64,000 nucleotides of DNA from Algimonas ampicilliniresistens (GTDB lineage: Bacteria; Pseudomonadota; Alphaproteobacteria; Caulobacterales; Maricaulaceae): the NCBI RefSeq assembly GCF_030159955.1, contig NZ_BSNK01000002.1, forward strand, positions 1,302,001-1,366,000. The letters are read 5' to 3'. Shown here in pieces: positions 1 through 9,040 of this stretch; the first letter of the stretch is position 1, and each line of letters starts with the position of its first letter. The notes beneath the pieces are model-generated. The model did not search any database. It was not told the DNA's origin and was given only the letters and a program-made list of their open reading frames with translations. The position numbers were made by a program, and so were the translations under genes.

Positions 1-16
1 CCGGAAAAAGGGCTAG
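1..16 (+). CDS. 3' end of an upstream gene, probably cpaE (partial)
   Basis: Only five codons are visible, reading R-K-K-G and a TAG stop at 14-16. The frame is open to the left edge and the stop lies 6 bases before the cpaF start. In Tad/Cpa loci the gene before cpaF is usually cpaE, the MinD-like ATPase that localises the pilus machine. Identity is inferred only from that gene order. Confidence 0.35.
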
Positions 17-22
17 GTCGCC

Positions 23-1423
23 ATGTTCGGTAAGCGTTCCGATACGGTTGCTCTAAAGGTCGATCAGAGCGCCCCTGCGCCCGCGCCGGAACCGGCGATG
101 CCTAGCCCTGCGCCTGCTCCGGTGATGTCGAGAAATAGCGACGAGCCGTCTGAGGAGTATTACGAAACCAAGGCGACAATCTTCAACGCCTTGTTCGAGA
201 CGATCGATGTCTCTGCGCTCGCAGGCATGCAGCCGGATAAGGCGCGGACGGAAATCCGGAACATTGTCGATGAGATCATCGCTATCCGTAACGTCCGTCT
301 TTCAGTAGCCGAGCAAACACAACTGATCACGGAAATCTGTGATGATATTCTTGGCTATGGTCCGCTCGAACCGCTCTTAGCTCGGGACGATATTGCCGAC
401 ATCATGGTGAACGGTGCCAAGCACGTCTTCATCGAAACCAATGGCAAGATGCAGAAGACGAATATTCGTTTCCGCGACAATACGCAGTTGATGAATATTT
501 GTCAGCGGATCGTGAGCCAAGTCGGCCGCCGCGTTGATGAAGCCAGTCCAATCTGTGACGCGCGCCTTTTGGATGGCTCCCGCGTCAACGTTATTGCGCC
601 GCCTTTGTCGATTGACGGCCCCGCTCTGACAATTCGGAAATTTAAGAAAGACAAGCTGACACTGAATGATTTGGTGGGCTTTAAGTCGATCTCGCCTGCG
701 GGCGCAAAAGTGCTCCAGATCATCGGTGCTTGCCAATGTAACATCGTCATCTCAGGCGGTACGGGTTCCGGTAAAACCACGCTGTTAAACTGTCTGACGG
801 GTTTCATTCATCCCGACGAGCGGATCATTACTTGTGAAGATGCGGCCGAATTACAGCTGCAACAGCCTCATGTCGTCCGGTTAGAAACGCGTCCGCCCAA
901 TCTTGAAGGCAAGGGCAAGGTCACGATGGCCGATCTCGTTAAAAACTGTCTTCGTATGCGTCCAGAACGGATCATCGTAGGTGAGGTGCGTGGACCAGAA
1001 GCCTTTGATCTGCTGCAGGCCATGAATACGGGTCATGACGGGTCTATGGGTACGCTTCACGCTAACAGCCCGCGAGAGGCTCTGTCGCGTCTTGAGTCCA
1101 TGATTACGATGGGTGGGTTCTCTCTGCCTGCTAAAACGATCCGTGAAATGATCGTTGGTTCAGTCGATGTGGTCGTTCAGGCCACGCGTCTGCGTGATGG
1201 ATCCCGCCGTATCACGCACATCACCGAGGTCATCGGCATGGAAGGCGATGTGATCGTTACCCAAGATTTGCTAAAATATGAGATGGACGGGGAAGATGCT
1301 GCCGGCAATATCGTTGGTGAACACCGCTCGACCGGCATCGCCCGCCCAGCCTTCTGGGATCGGGCGCGCTATTTCAATCTTGAGAAAGACCTGGCCATGG
1401 CGCTCGATGAGGCGGGTAGCTGA
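23..1423 (+). CDS. cpaF: Tad pilus assembly ATPase CpaF/TadA
   Basis: Secretion ATPase of the type II/IV superfamily that powers assembly of Flp/Tad pili at the inner membrane. The 466-residue protein begins with an Ala/Pro-rich linker (about residues 15-35). An N-terminal domain with the [11 protein letters not shown] signature follows, and then the ATPase core. Walker A is GGTGSGKTT at residues 245-253. The Walker B-like region is [12 protein letters not shown], and HANS follows it. Length and motifs fit full-length CpaF. The stop codon overlaps the tadB start (TGATG), so cpaF, tadB and tadC form a translationally coupled unit. Confidence 0.95.
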   Translation: MFGKRSDTVALKVDQSAPAPAPEPAMPSPAPAPVMSRNSDEPSEEYYETKATIFNALFETIDVSALAGMQPDKARTEIRNIVDEIIAIRNVRLSVAEQTQLITEICDDILGYGPLEPLLARDDIADIMVNGAKHVFIETNGKMQKTNIRFRDNTQLMNICQRIVSQVGRRVDEASPICDARLLDGSRVNVIAPPLSIDGPALTIRKFKKDKLTLNDLVGFKSISPAGAKVLQIIGACQCNIVISGGTGSGKTTLLNCLTGFIHPDERIITCEDAAELQLQQPHVVRLETRPPNLEGKGKVTMADLVKNCLRMRPERIIVGEVRGPEAFDLLQAMNTGHDGSMGTLHANSPREALSRLESMITMGGFSLPAKTIREMIVGSVDVVVQATRLRDGSRRITHITEVIGMEGDVIVTQDLLKYEMDGEDAAGNIVGEHRSTGIARPAFWDRARYFNLEKDLAMALDEAGS

Positions 1424-2406
1424 TGGAAGGGCAACTCATTCTCGCTATTGCTGGCGCCGGTGTCGTTGGAATTATTGGATATTTGCTTCTGGGGGGACAA
1501 CCCTCGACCGCGAATGCGAGAGTTGGTGCCTATACGGGCAAGAAGCCGTCACGATTTAACCTGCGCAATCGTTTGAAAAGCAGCGATCAAGGCGGTCGCC
1601 GTCGGCAAGTCGAAGATACGCTGAAAAAAATTGAAGAGAACCAAAAATCAAAAAAGAAGGCCTCGAAAACGATTGAGGCTAGACTGCTTCAAGCCAATGT
1701 CGACATGACACGCTCAAAGTTCCTCACGATTTCAGCGATTTTAGCCGTTGTGGCAGCGGCCGTCACATTCATTCTAGGTCTGCCGCCAGCCTTGATCGCA
1801 GCCGCGTCTTTCATTTTCGGTTTTGGGTTGCCGCGCTTCATTTTGAATAAGAAGATTAAGGGTCGCCAGAAAAAATTCGTGGCCCATTTCGCGGACGGTA
1901 TGGACATCATCGTTCGCGGCGTTCGCACAGGGTTGCCGCTTGGCGATTGTCTCAAAATTATCGCGCATGAGAGTCCAGACCCTATGGGGGCAGAATTCCG
2001 GCGGGTGGTCGAAGCCGAAGGCTTGGGAGTTCCGATCGAGGTCTGTCTGGATCAAATGTATGAACGCATGCCGATTTCAGAAGTGAACTTCTTCGCCACT
2101 GTTCTGAATATTCAGAAGACGACCGGTGGTAATCTTGGTGAGTCGCTGGCCAATCTGTCCAATGTTTTGCGCTCTCGGAAAATTCTTGCCGAGAAAATCA
2201 AAGCTTTGTCCGCAGAGGCAAAGATGAGCGCATACATCATCGGCGCTCTGCCGATTGTTGTGATGGGTTTGGTGGCCGTAATGTCGCCCGATTACATGGC
2301 CGAACTGTTCACGACTGATCGAGGTCAGAAAAACCTTATGATCGGTGGCGTCATGATGTGCATGGGTATTTGGATCATGCGCAAGATGATCGATTTTAAA
2401 TATTAG
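1423..2406 (+). CDS. tadB: Tad pilus inner-membrane platform protein TadB/CpaG
   Basis: Polytopic membrane component of the Tad pilus machine, presumed to form the platform on which CpaF acts. The 327-residue protein has an N-terminal membrane segment (about 3-24) and a basic, Lys-rich cytoplasmic stretch (about 40-90). Two adjacent membrane segments follow near 105-140. Then comes a type II secretion F domain with the GVRTGLPL and TTGGNLGESLANLS motifs typical of T2SSF proteins, and a C-terminal membrane pair. The start overlaps the cpaF stop by one base, and tadC follows after 9 bases. Confidence 0.92.
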   Translation: MEGQLILAIAGAGVVGIIGYLLLGGQPSTANARVGAYTGKKPSRFNLRNRLKSSDQGGRRRQVEDTLKKIEENQKSKKKASKTIEARLLQANVDMTRSKFLTISAILAVVAAAVTFILGLPPALIAAASFIFGFGLPRFILNKKIKGRQKKFVAHFADGMDIIVRGVRTGLPLGDCLKIIAHESPDPMGAEFRRVVEAEGLGVPIEVCLDQMYERMPISEVNFFATVLNIQKTTGGNLGESLANLSNVLRSRKILAEKIKALSAEAKMSAYIIGALPIVVMGLVAVMSPDYMAELFTTDRGQKNLMIGGVMMCMGIWIMRKMIDFKY

Positions 2407-2415
2407 GATGGCAAG

Positions 2416-3378
2416 ATGACCGAAGGCGCCATTCAAATGTTGATGAATGCAGGTTATCTGGCCCTCGCGTTCCTGCTCGCCGCCACAGTCTATGTGATTG
2501 TGGCCCCTATGTTCGAAGCGGATCAGCTTAAGAAACGCATGGCCTCTGTGTCATCGGCGCGTGACACATTACGCGATGATCGGATGAAGCAGCTTAATGC
2601 GGAAAAAACGCTGCGCGCTGGCGACAAAGGTTTGGCGAGTCGATGGGTGGACCGGTTCAGCCTTGAGAAATTATTGGAGGCATCAGACCTCAAAGACAAA
2701 ATGGCTCAGGCCGGCATGCGCGGGCAGGGGCCGATCTACAAATTCTATTTCTTCAGAATGATTCTTCCAATCGCCCTAGGTACGTTTGGACTCTTGTTTT
2801 TGGTTATTATGAACACGCCGGGTTGGGAGATGTTGCAACGGTTGGGGGCGACCCTCGCCCTGACATTGTTTGGCTACTACCTACCGGGCATCTACGTGAA
2901 GAATACCGCCAATAAACGCCTTGCGTCGATCATGGCCGTCTTTCCTGACGCTCTCGATCTACTGTTAATCTGTATCGAGTCTGGCATGTCCGTGGAGTTG
3001 GCCTTCGCGCGCGTCGGTGATGAGATGGCGGAAAACTCGGTCGAACTGGCTGAGGAACTTCACCTGACAACGGCTGAGCTGTCCTACTTGTCGTCACGCC
3101 GCGCCGCATTTGAAAATCTCGCCCGTCGCAATAACCATGTCGGTATACGGTCCGTGGCCACGTCCCTTATCCAAGCTGAACGTTACGGGACGCCGCTTGG
3201 TGACTCTCTGCGCACAATGGCGAATGAAAATCGGCAATTGCGGATGATGGCCGCAGAAAAGAAGGCGGCGTCACTCCCCGCCAAATTGACCGTGCCGATG
3301 ATTGTGTTCTTCTTGCCAGTTCTCTTCATTGTTATTCTGACTCCAGCCGCGATGCGACTGGCCAGTGCCTTGTCCTGA
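2416..3378 (+). CDS. tadC: Tad pilus inner-membrane platform protein TadC/CpaH
   Basis: Second T2SSF-type platform protein, expected to pair with TadB. It has 320 residues with an N-terminal hydrophobic helix (about 12-32), a central membrane pair (about 108-160), and a T2SSF domain with FPDALDLLLICIESGMSVELAF followed by ERYGTPLGDSLR. A C-terminal hydrophobic helix completes it. It is the last visible gene of the pilus operon. A convergent TPR gene and a hairpin oriented for the other strand follow. Confidence 0.92.
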   Translation: MTEGAIQMLMNAGYLALAFLLAATVYVIVAPMFEADQLKKRMASVSSARDTLRDDRMKQLNAEKTLRAGDKGLASRWVDRFSLEKLLEASDLKDKMAQAGMRGQGPIYKFYFFRMILPIALGTFGLLFLVIMNTPGWEMLQRLGATLALTLFGYYLPGIYVKNTANKRLASIMAVFPDALDLLLICIESGMSVELAFARVGDEMAENSVELAEELHLTTAELSYLSSRRAAFENLARRNNHVGIRSVATSLIQAERYGTPLGDSLRTMANENRQLRMMAAEKKAASLPAKLTVPMIVFFLPVLFIVILTPAAMRLASALS

Positions 3379-3396
3379 AGGATTTGCACGAGACAT

Positions 3397-3422
3397 AAAA
3401 AAGCCCGGTCATAAGACCGGGC
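3397..3422 (-). terminator. Rho-independent terminator of the TadD-like gene
   Basis: An 8-bp perfect stem (3403-3410 with 3415-3422, loop ATAA) is followed on the minus strand by six T residues (3402-3397). The orientation fits the end of the minus-strand TPR gene. The hairpin may also help stop transcription of tadC. Confidence 0.8.
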
Positions 3423-3444
3423 GACTTCCACAATTTGAAACGGT

Positions 3445-4902
3445 TTAGCGGCGTCGGCGTGCGGGAGCGCGTCCCTCTTCTGGCGATCCAGCAAGACCCG
3501 AATAATCCGTGGTCCCTTGGGGCGTCGGCGCTTGGCTAGCGGGGGCTTGATACGGAGTTGCCTGATAGGGGTTAGACTGCGTTCTAAGTGCAGGTCCGAC
3601 CACATGGGGCTGAGGTTGGCTAGGTGCCTGAACTTGTCCCTGAACTTGGCCTTGAGCTTGATTGTAAGCAGGCGCTTGCGGACCGACAGCGCCGGGCTGG
3701 AGCGACCGTTGAATATCCTGCATCACGGATTGCTGTTCAGGCGTCATAGGTGAGTTCTGATAGTTTGGCTGAATGGCCGATGGGGCTCGCGTCGGTTGCT
3801 GTGTTTGCCCACGGTTACGTCCGCGTCTACGTGCGGTTGCTCGCGCGGCTTCGGATGCGGAATTGAACGCGCGGCCATCAGGTGTCGTCGTGGTCAAGCG
3901 AGTTGCGGGCATTCCGCCTCGCGTGAAAGCCTGTCCTTGAGCTTGGGGCTGTTGTCGCATTTGCGGTTGGCTTTGGACCTGAGTCCGATTTTGAGATTGA
4001 CCTTGATATCCGGTCTGAGCCTGAGGTCGCGCTTGATAACTAGGTTGGGCCTGATAGCCAGATTGACCTTGGTAGCCGGACGGGTCTTGGCTCGACATCT
4101 GCGCGGGCACGCCACGCGGCGTTAAGGCGGGAACTGGGTCTGGCGGCAGGCGGTTATCGCCGCGCGTAAGACGTGCGCGTCGCAATTCGCGTTCCGCATC
4201 CTCTGTCCGTCCCTGCAACTGCAAGACAAGCGCGAGGTTTTGTCGAACACCTGGGCCAGCGCTCGGCATCGCAACAGCCCGTCGCAGCCAACCTTCAGAT
4301 GTTTGCAAGTCCCCGGAGAGCGCGTGGCTTAGCCCCAAATTTGCCAATACGTTCGGATCATTCGGGGTGATTTGAAGCGCCCTCGAATAATTCATTCGGG
4401 CGGCTTCATACTCCTCCATTTGGTCTAAGGCGGCCCCCTTAAGCGACCAGAGACGCCCATAGCCGGGCGTAAGACTGAGGCCTTGATCCAGAACCGGGAT
4501 GGCATCGAGCGCGCGTTCGTCCGCGATCAGGCCTGCCGCATGTTCGGCCAGCAAATAAGGATCACGAGGATGGATCGCGCGCGACGTTTGCGTGATCTCG
4601 ACTGCGCGCGACGGATTGCCGAGCTTACGAACGGCGGCGGCAAGTTTGATCGTCGCCTCCAGATCGGAGGGGTTTAAATCATACTCATGGGACCAGAAGG
4701 CAGCTTGTGCAAACAGCTCCTGTGTCTCGATATTGTCCCGCATCTCGCGCGTGGCCGGCATGAAGCGGTCAACCGATATCTGATCGCGCATATCCGCTTC
4801 TTGTGGCGTTATGCCGGGCGCGATGGCACAGGCAGATAGCAGGAACGATGTTCCAAGCAGAAACGATAACTGTTTTCGGGATCGGGAAAGTGCGAGCGCC
4901 AT
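3445..4902 (-). CDS. TadD-like TPR lipoprotein with Gln-rich tail
   Basis: Probable outer-membrane-associated TPR lipoprotein of the Tad pilus system (TadD type), which in other systems helps place the secretin. I chose the ATG at 4902 because it has a strong GAGGAT ribosome site and gives a lipoprotein signal with lipobox LSAC (Cys25). The open frame extends 26 codons upstream without a good ribosome site. About four TPR-like repeats fill residues 55-245. The C-terminal half is low-complexity and rich in Gln, Pro and Tyr, unlike a compact TadD. It lies tail to tail with tadC, which supports a pilus role. The function of the tail is unknown. Confidence 0.75.
   Translation of the reverse strand: MALALSRSRKQLSFLLGTSFLLSACAIAPGITPQEADMRDQISVDRFMPATREMRDNIETQELFAQAAFWSHEYDLNPSDLEATIKLAAAVRKLGNPSRAVEITQTSRAIHPRDPYLLAEHAAGLIADERALDAIPVLDQGLSLTPGYGRLWSLKGAALDQMEEYEAARMNYSRALQITPNDPNVLANLGLSHALSGDLQTSEGWLRRAVAMPSAGPGVRQNLALVLQLQGRTEDAERELRRARLTRGDNRLPPDPVPALTPRGVPAQMSSQDPSGYQGQSGYQAQPSYQARPQAQTGYQGQSQNRTQVQSQPQMRQQPQAQGQAFTRGGMPATRLTTTTPDGRAFNSASEAARATARRRGRNRGQTQQPTRAPSAIQPNYQNSPMTPEQQSVMQDIQRSLQPGAVGPQAPAYNQAQGQVQGQVQAPSQPQPHVVGPALRTQSNPYQATPYQAPASQAPTPQGTTDYSGLAGSPEEGRAPARRRR
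3928..4077 (-). repeat. YQ/Q-rich low-complexity coding repeat in the TPR lipoprotein
   Basis: Residues 276-325 contain degenerate repeats of the type SGYQGQ / SGYQAQ / PSYQARPQAQ / TGYQGQ. A second Gln-rich patch lies nearer the C-terminus. Such runs may vary in length between strains by slippage or recombination. Confidence 0.6.
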
Positions 4903-4996
4903 ATTATCCTCGGTCCATAGATCCATTGTCCCGGGATGCGTCGCTAAGTCGATTGCGTAACCACCGGATTTCGTTAACAATCGTAAACAGCCAGAG

Positions 4997-5011
4997 TTAA
5001 CGGGACCTTTA
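4997..5011. promoter_or_regulatory. Possible CtrA-type box between tadD-like and pepA-like genes
   Basis: The sequence is TTAA, seven bases, then TTTA, one mismatch from the alphaproteobacterial CtrA consensus TTAA-N7-TTAA. It lies in the 168-bp divergent intergenic region. CtrA controls pilus genes in Caulobacter, so the position makes sense. A single degenerate match can occur by chance. Confidence 0.25.
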
Positions 5012-5070
5012 CAAGTCTCAATGCGTTTCAGTCAGATTAGGTCGGCTTTCTGGGTCGATCCGCCAAGAGA

Positions 5071-6513
5071 ATGAGCTTTCTAACCATGACACGATCTGCA
5101 GCGACAACCCGTCTGGCCGATGTTCCAAACGGCGAACCGATTGTGCCGATCCACGGGATACGCCCGGAGGGTTGGGCTGATACGCGTGAGGCGCTGAGTG
5201 CGCAGCAAGCCGCATTTGCCGATGCGAATGGATTTTCCGGCGAGGCGGGACAGATCGTCAAGCTTCCGGCTGAAGACGGCGCCATTGCAGCTGTTCTGCT
5301 GGGATGCGGTACGGTGGACGTCGATTTTGATCGTGAGATGCGGTTGGGGCAGCTGGCCGCCTCGCTCAATGGTGGGTTTTATCAGCTCGCGGGAACGCCG
5401 CCCGAATGGTCAGAGCGCTTGGCAGCGATTGGCTGGGGCATGGGCTCTTATCGGTTCACGAAATATCTCAAAGACACGCCCGAAATGGCGGTTTTGGTCC
5501 TGAGTGATGACATTGACGCAGGCCAGGTGAGCCAAGCGGTCGATGCTGCGGCGCTGGCGCGTGATCTGATCAACAGACCTGCTGGTGATTTGGGTCCGGA
5601 TGCTTTGCATCAAGCTGTGCTTGATCTTGCAGAAATCCATCATGCGACGGTCACCGCCGTGGTTGGGGAAGATCTGCTCGATGAGAATTACCCAATGATC
5701 CACGCGGTCGGCCGGGCCGCTCACGAGCCGCCGCGTCTGGTTGAACTGGAATGGGGTGATCCGTCCCATCCGCGTTTGGCTATCGTCGGCAAAGGAATCA
5801 CCTTCGATACGGGTGGATTGAACATCAAAGGCGCGTCTGGGGCGCGACTGATGAAGAAGGATATGGGCGGGGCCGCGCATGCGCTGGCTTTGGCATCAAT
5901 GATTATGGCTGCCCGTTTGCCGATTCGCCTACACTGCCTTGTCGCGATTGCGGAAAACGCGATCAGCGCGGGGGCTTACCGACCGGGCGATATCTTGCAA
6001 TCGCGCGCCGGACTGACGGTTGAGATCGATAATACTGATGCTGAAGGACGGTTAGTATTGGGCGATGCTCTCGCTAAGGCGACAGAAAGCGATCCGGTCT
6101 TGATGATCGACTTTGCGACTCTCACAGGCGCGGCGCGAGTCGCGCTAGGGCCGCAACTCCCGCCTTTCTTTACCAATCGTCCGCATCTGCATGACCCGGT
6201 TGCGCGACATGCGTCGGCGGAACTTGATCCAGTCTGGCCCATGCCACTTTGGCAGCCCTATCATGCCATGCTGCGGTCCCCGATTGCGGACATGAAGAAC
6301 TCGGGCGGGTCTTTCGCCGGAGCCGTCACGGCGGCGTTGTTCTTGGAACGGTTTGTCGACGGGCGGCCTTGGATGCATTTTGATGTCTATGGCTGGAACC
6401 CTGCGTTGCGCCCGGCTCACCCTAAGGGGGCAGATATGTATGCAGTCCGAGGGCTGTTTTCCTGGCTTGCGTCAGGCGGGCTGAACACGCCGATGGACGG
6501 GCCTACTGAGTAG
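5071..6513 (+). CDS. M17 leucyl aminopeptidase family protein
   Basis: Cytosolic metallo-aminopeptidase of family M17 that removes N-terminal residues from peptides. In the 480-residue protein the C-terminal catalytic domain carries the two-metal site: GKGITFDTGG, KKDMGGAA and NTDAEGRL. The N-terminal domain is the short, divergent type common in alphaproteobacteria. In many relatives this gene sits beside an NlpC/P60 hydrolase. Here such a hydrolase is 1.7 kb downstream, separated by two genes. The start could also be the ATG at 5086. The 3' end overlaps the convergent acyltransferase by 42 bases. Confidence 0.88.
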   Translation: MSFLTMTRSAATTRLADVPNGEPIVPIHGIRPEGWADTREALSAQQAAFADANGFSGEAGQIVKLPAEDGAIAAVLLGCGTVDVDFDREMRLGQLAASLNGGFYQLAGTPPEWSERLAAIGWGMGSYRFTKYLKDTPEMAVLVLSDDIDAGQVSQAVDAAALARDLINRPAGDLGPDALHQAVLDLAEIHHATVTAVVGEDLLDENYPMIHAVGRAAHEPPRLVELEWGDPSHPRLAIVGKGITFDTGGLNIKGASGARLMKKDMGGAAHALALASMIMAARLPIRLHCLVAIAENAISAGAYRPGDILQSRAGLTVEIDNTDAEGRLVLGDALAKATESDPVLMIDFATLTGAARVALGPQLPPFFTNRPHLHDPVARHASAELDPVWPMPLWQPYHAMLRSPIADMKNSGGSFAGAVTAALFLERFVDGRPWMHFDVYGWNPALRPAHPKGADMYAVRGLFSWLASGGLNTPMDGPTE

Positions 6514-7524
6514 GTCTGCGACCCCACGCAAAATTAGGGCAATTGCGATAGTGACAGAGAGGCTGGCGACAACCAGCGTTGGGACAGTAATGTTCGGGTT
6601 TAGCGCCAGCAGCGTTTGCGTGACGGGCCAAATGCCAAGATAGGCAGGCAGGGTGATATTGGGCCAGTTCCCGAGCGGCTTGAAACCGCTCTGTAAGACG
6701 GTCATGGCCAGGGCGCAAAATCCGATCGTGGCGATCACTTCAATCAGATGTGTCCAAGGTAGAAAATAATAGTGGAATGCTGCGAGTCCGAAGGTGACGC
6801 TTGTGATCGCCAGCCAGGACCGTCCACGAGAAGGCAGCCTGTTTCGCGCACCGTAAAGAAGCGCCCCGAGTAAGAAGGCATAACCCACCCGTAGTCCTGG
6901 TATGATCGGCTCAAACAAAGTTGATCCCGTTTTTAAAGTCCACCAGCTGACGCTCAGGTGACCCAGAAGCGTGATCACGAACAAGGCCGCGAGCCAGGCG
7001 CGGTTGCGCAATCCTATCGTGAACAGAATCAGCAAACCGAAATAGGCCACCATGCCCCATCGTAAGGTCCAGATCGTGCCTTGCAGTAGGCAGGCATAGA
7101 GCGCGTTATCAAGTGCGCCCGGCATTGGGCCGCCCGGGTCGATCAACAAGACCGTTTTAATAAAGTAGAGGCCGAGTTGCCCCGTTCCTTTTACGACGGG
7201 CGCGTCATGATTGCAGAGCGCCGGATAGAGGACGGCGACGACCACCAATGTGTAGAGCGCAACCCAAGGCAAAGTTCGCTTGGCGCGGGATACTAGGAAG
7301 CTCAGCCCGGTCCGCCCCTGAGTCAGACTTCGCCATGCCAGCCAGCCGGATAAAAAGAACAAGACCTGAATGCCAAACCAGCTCGGATCATAGCCGAATG
7401 TGTGTAGCCATTCTTTCGCATGAGGTCCGACCGCCATGGTTGAAGCGTAGCCAATGCTGATCATCACGACGACGATAAGTCGGACCGCGTTGAGCCGTTC
7501 TAGAACGGTGCGGTCTCTTGTCAT
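6472..7524 (-). CDS. Acyltransferase 3 family membrane protein
   Basis: Integral membrane protein of the acyltransferase 3 (OafA/YrhL-like) family, which O-acylates sugars or other envelope molecules. The product is about 350 residues with roughly ten hydrophobic segments. It has the family's N-terminal ERLNAVRLIVVVMIS segment and FGIQVLFFLSGWLAWRS, the usual second-helix signature. I chose the ATG at 7524 because GAGGAA lies directly upstream. The open frame continues to a GTG at 7578 that lacks a ribosome site. The usual catalytic His of the first helix is not obvious (position reads IGYAS), so activity is uncertain. Substrate unknown. Confidence 0.75.
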   Translation of the reverse strand: MTRDRTVLERLNAVRLIVVVMISIGYASTMAVGPHAKEWLHTFGYDPSWFGIQVLFFLSGWLAWRSLTQGRTGLSFLVSRAKRTLPWVALYTLVVVAVLYPALCNHDAPVVKGTGQLGLYFIKTVLLIDPGGPMPGALDNALYACLLQGTIWTLRWGMVAYFGLLILFTIGLRNRAWLAALFVITLLGHLSVSWWTLKTGSTLFEPIIPGLRVGYAFLLGALLYGARNRLPSRGRSWLAITSVTFGLAAFHYYFLPWTHLIEVIATIGFCALAMTVLQSGFKPLGNWPNITLPAYLGIWPVTQTLLALNPNITVPTLVVASLSVTIAIALILRGVADLLSRPVHRRVQPA

Positions 7525-7622
7525 TTCCTCAACTGAAGGCTGTGAAATTGACGCGTCATATGCGGGTAAGCGGAACACGCCAGTAGGCTAGACGGAATGT
7601 CTTAAAAAAGTTGGCAGGCTTT

Positions 7623-7716
7623 TGAATCACTTGGCTGATTCGATGGGGTGCAAGCCCGGCTTGTACTTGACCAGTGAATCCCACCCGTGCGAGTCCCTAC
7701 ATGAGCAAGTGATTCA
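7623..7716 (+). promoter_or_regulatory. Nested inverted repeats upstream of marR: operator or structured leader
   Basis: TGAATCACTTG at 7623-7633 is matched exactly in reverse complement by CAAGTGATTCA at 7706-7716. Inside lie GATTC/GAATC (7637-7641, 7676-7680) and an 8-bp hairpin (7648-7655 with 7659-7666, loop CCG). The left arm also contains GAATCA-N6-TGATTC (7624-7641), the size and symmetry expected of a MarR operator. The element ends 22 bases before the marR start. It could be an autoregulatory DNA site, an RNA structure, or both. Confidence 0.5.
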
Positions 7717-7738
7717 GATGGCCTTGGGAGGGGTGTTC

Positions 7739-8224
7739 ATGTCGGCAAAGGTGACCCCTGTTTCAGACTCCCAAGCCGAGGATGCTGATCTTTCGTCGCT
7801 TCAAACGCCGGCCACTCAACCTGCGACCACTCGTGAAGACCGTGCTCCAATCCGGGCGTCACGATTATCTTCGACCTTGGCGTTGGCGTTATGGAAAGAT
7901 GTCACGGTTGCGTCTGTCGCTGGCGATATGCCGGATCTGTCAGCGCGTCAGACGGCTGTTCTCATGTGTGTCTATCTGGAAGAAGGGCCGCATACGGTTC
8001 GGTCTCTCGCGGCCCGCCTTAATGTCACGAAGGCCGTTATTTCCCGCGCTATCGATCGGTTGAAATCTTACGACTATATTCTGCGAGCAGATGATCCTCG
8101 TGATCGTCGTTCGATCGTGTTGCGGCGCACGCCAGAGGGCATCAACTATCTCCGCGCTTTTGCGAATATCATCCAGCGCGAACTGCCCGATAGTCTCAAT
8201 CCGAGCCGCACACCGCGTCGTTAA
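7739..8224 (+). CDS. MarR family transcriptional regulator
   Basis: Winged-helix DNA-binding regulator of 161 residues. The core reads LSARQTAVLMCVYLEEGPHTVRSLAARLNVTKAVISRAIDRL, a MarR helix-turn-helix. The wing RADDPRDRRSIVLRRTPEG contains the D-x-R-S/D-x-R signature. The ATG at 7739 is preceded by GGGAGGGG at ideal spacing. An in-frame TTG at 7622 would add 39 residues over the inverted-repeat region and is unlikely. It is divergent from the acyltransferase gene, which may be its target. The NlpC/P60 gene follows after 6 bases, so the two are probably co-transcribed. The ligand is not evident. Confidence 0.88.
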   Translation: MSAKVTPVSDSQAEDADLSSLQTPATQPATTREDRAPIRASRLSSTLALALWKDVTVASVAGDMPDLSARQTAVLMCVYLEEGPHTVRSLAARLNVTKAVISRAIDRLKSYDYILRADDPRDRRSIVLRRTPEGINYLRAFANIIQRELPDSLNPSRTPRR

Positions 8225-8230
8225 CGGATT

Positions 8231-9040
8231 ATGGCTCGCGACTCCCGCTTGAGCCTCCCCAAAGGAACCGGTCCTCGAATCGCGAGGCGGCGCATCGTGA
8301 TCGCTTACACGCCGCTTTTGTCTCATCCCAAACCGCGTGCCGCGCAGCAGACAGAGCTCGTTCACGGACAGGAATTCGATGTTCATGTGGAACAGGGACG
8401 ATGGGCCTTTGGGCGTGCCCGCCCTTTGGTTCGTGGCAGTCGCCGGTCGGGCTATGTCGGTTGGGTCAATCTTAGCGCACTGGGGGATGTGCAGTCGCGC
8501 TCCACCCATTTCGTAACCGCGATTAGCGCCCCGGTTTTCTGCCGGGCTGACCTGAAGTCACATATCGTCATGTCGCTCCCTCTGGGGGCGAGGGTGACGG
8601 TGATGCGAGAGACGGATGGCTACTGTCAGATCGGGGCCGGGGCCTATCTCAGCCGCTTGCATTTGCGCTTAACATCTAATCCAGAGACGGACTTGGTTAC
8701 CGTTGCGCGCCGATTTCTCGGGCAACCCTATATTTGGGGTGGCAATGGCGCGCGTGGTCTGGACTGTTCGGGTCTAGTCCAGATGAGCTTGTCCGTCTGT
8801 GGTGTAGACGCGCCCCGGGATGCGGATTTGCAGGAAGCCGCGCTTGGCGAAGCTGTTGCAGCGCCGGGACAGGTTGGTGACCTCTTATTCTGGCCGGGAC
8901 ATGTCGGGATATTGGCGACCAAAACACGTCTGCTTCACGCCAATGCGACGCACATGACGGTCGTGGAAGAAAGTCTTGGGCCCGCGCTTAAGCGGATAGA
9001 GCGCGCAGGGTCTAAGCTGCGCGCCGTCAAAAGGCTTTAG
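8231..9040 (+). CDS. NlpC/P60 family peptidoglycan hydrolase
   Basis: Predicted cysteine peptidase that cleaves peptide stems of peptidoglycan (gamma-D-Glu to diamino acid bond in characterised family members). In the 269-residue protein, residues about 40-145 form two SH3-like modules and the C-terminal half is the catalytic domain. The catalytic residues are Cys179 (GLDCSG), His224 (WPGHVGI) and His236 (LHANA). No signal peptide is visible, as in many alphaproteobacterial homologues. It starts 6 bases after marR and overlaps the convergent cytochrome gene by 4 bases. Confidence 0.88.
   Translation: MARDSRLSLPKGTGPRIARRRIVIAYTPLLSHPKPRAAQQTELVHGQEFDVHVEQGRWAFGRARPLVRGSRRSGYVGWVNLSALGDVQSRSTHFVTAISAPVFCRADLKSHIVMSLPLGARVTVMRETDGYCQIGAGAYLSRLHLRLTSNPETDLVTVARRFLGQPYIWGGNGARGLDCSGLVQMSLSVCGVDAPRDADLQEAALGEAVAAPGQVGDLLFWPGHVGILATKTRLLHANATHMTVVEESLGPALKRIERAGSKLRAVKRL

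Noticed and set aside
7622-7738. N-terminal extension of MarR from a TTG
   Set aside because: The ATG at 7739 has an excellent ribosome site, the extension resembles no MarR N-terminus, and the DNA is occupied by inverted repeats.
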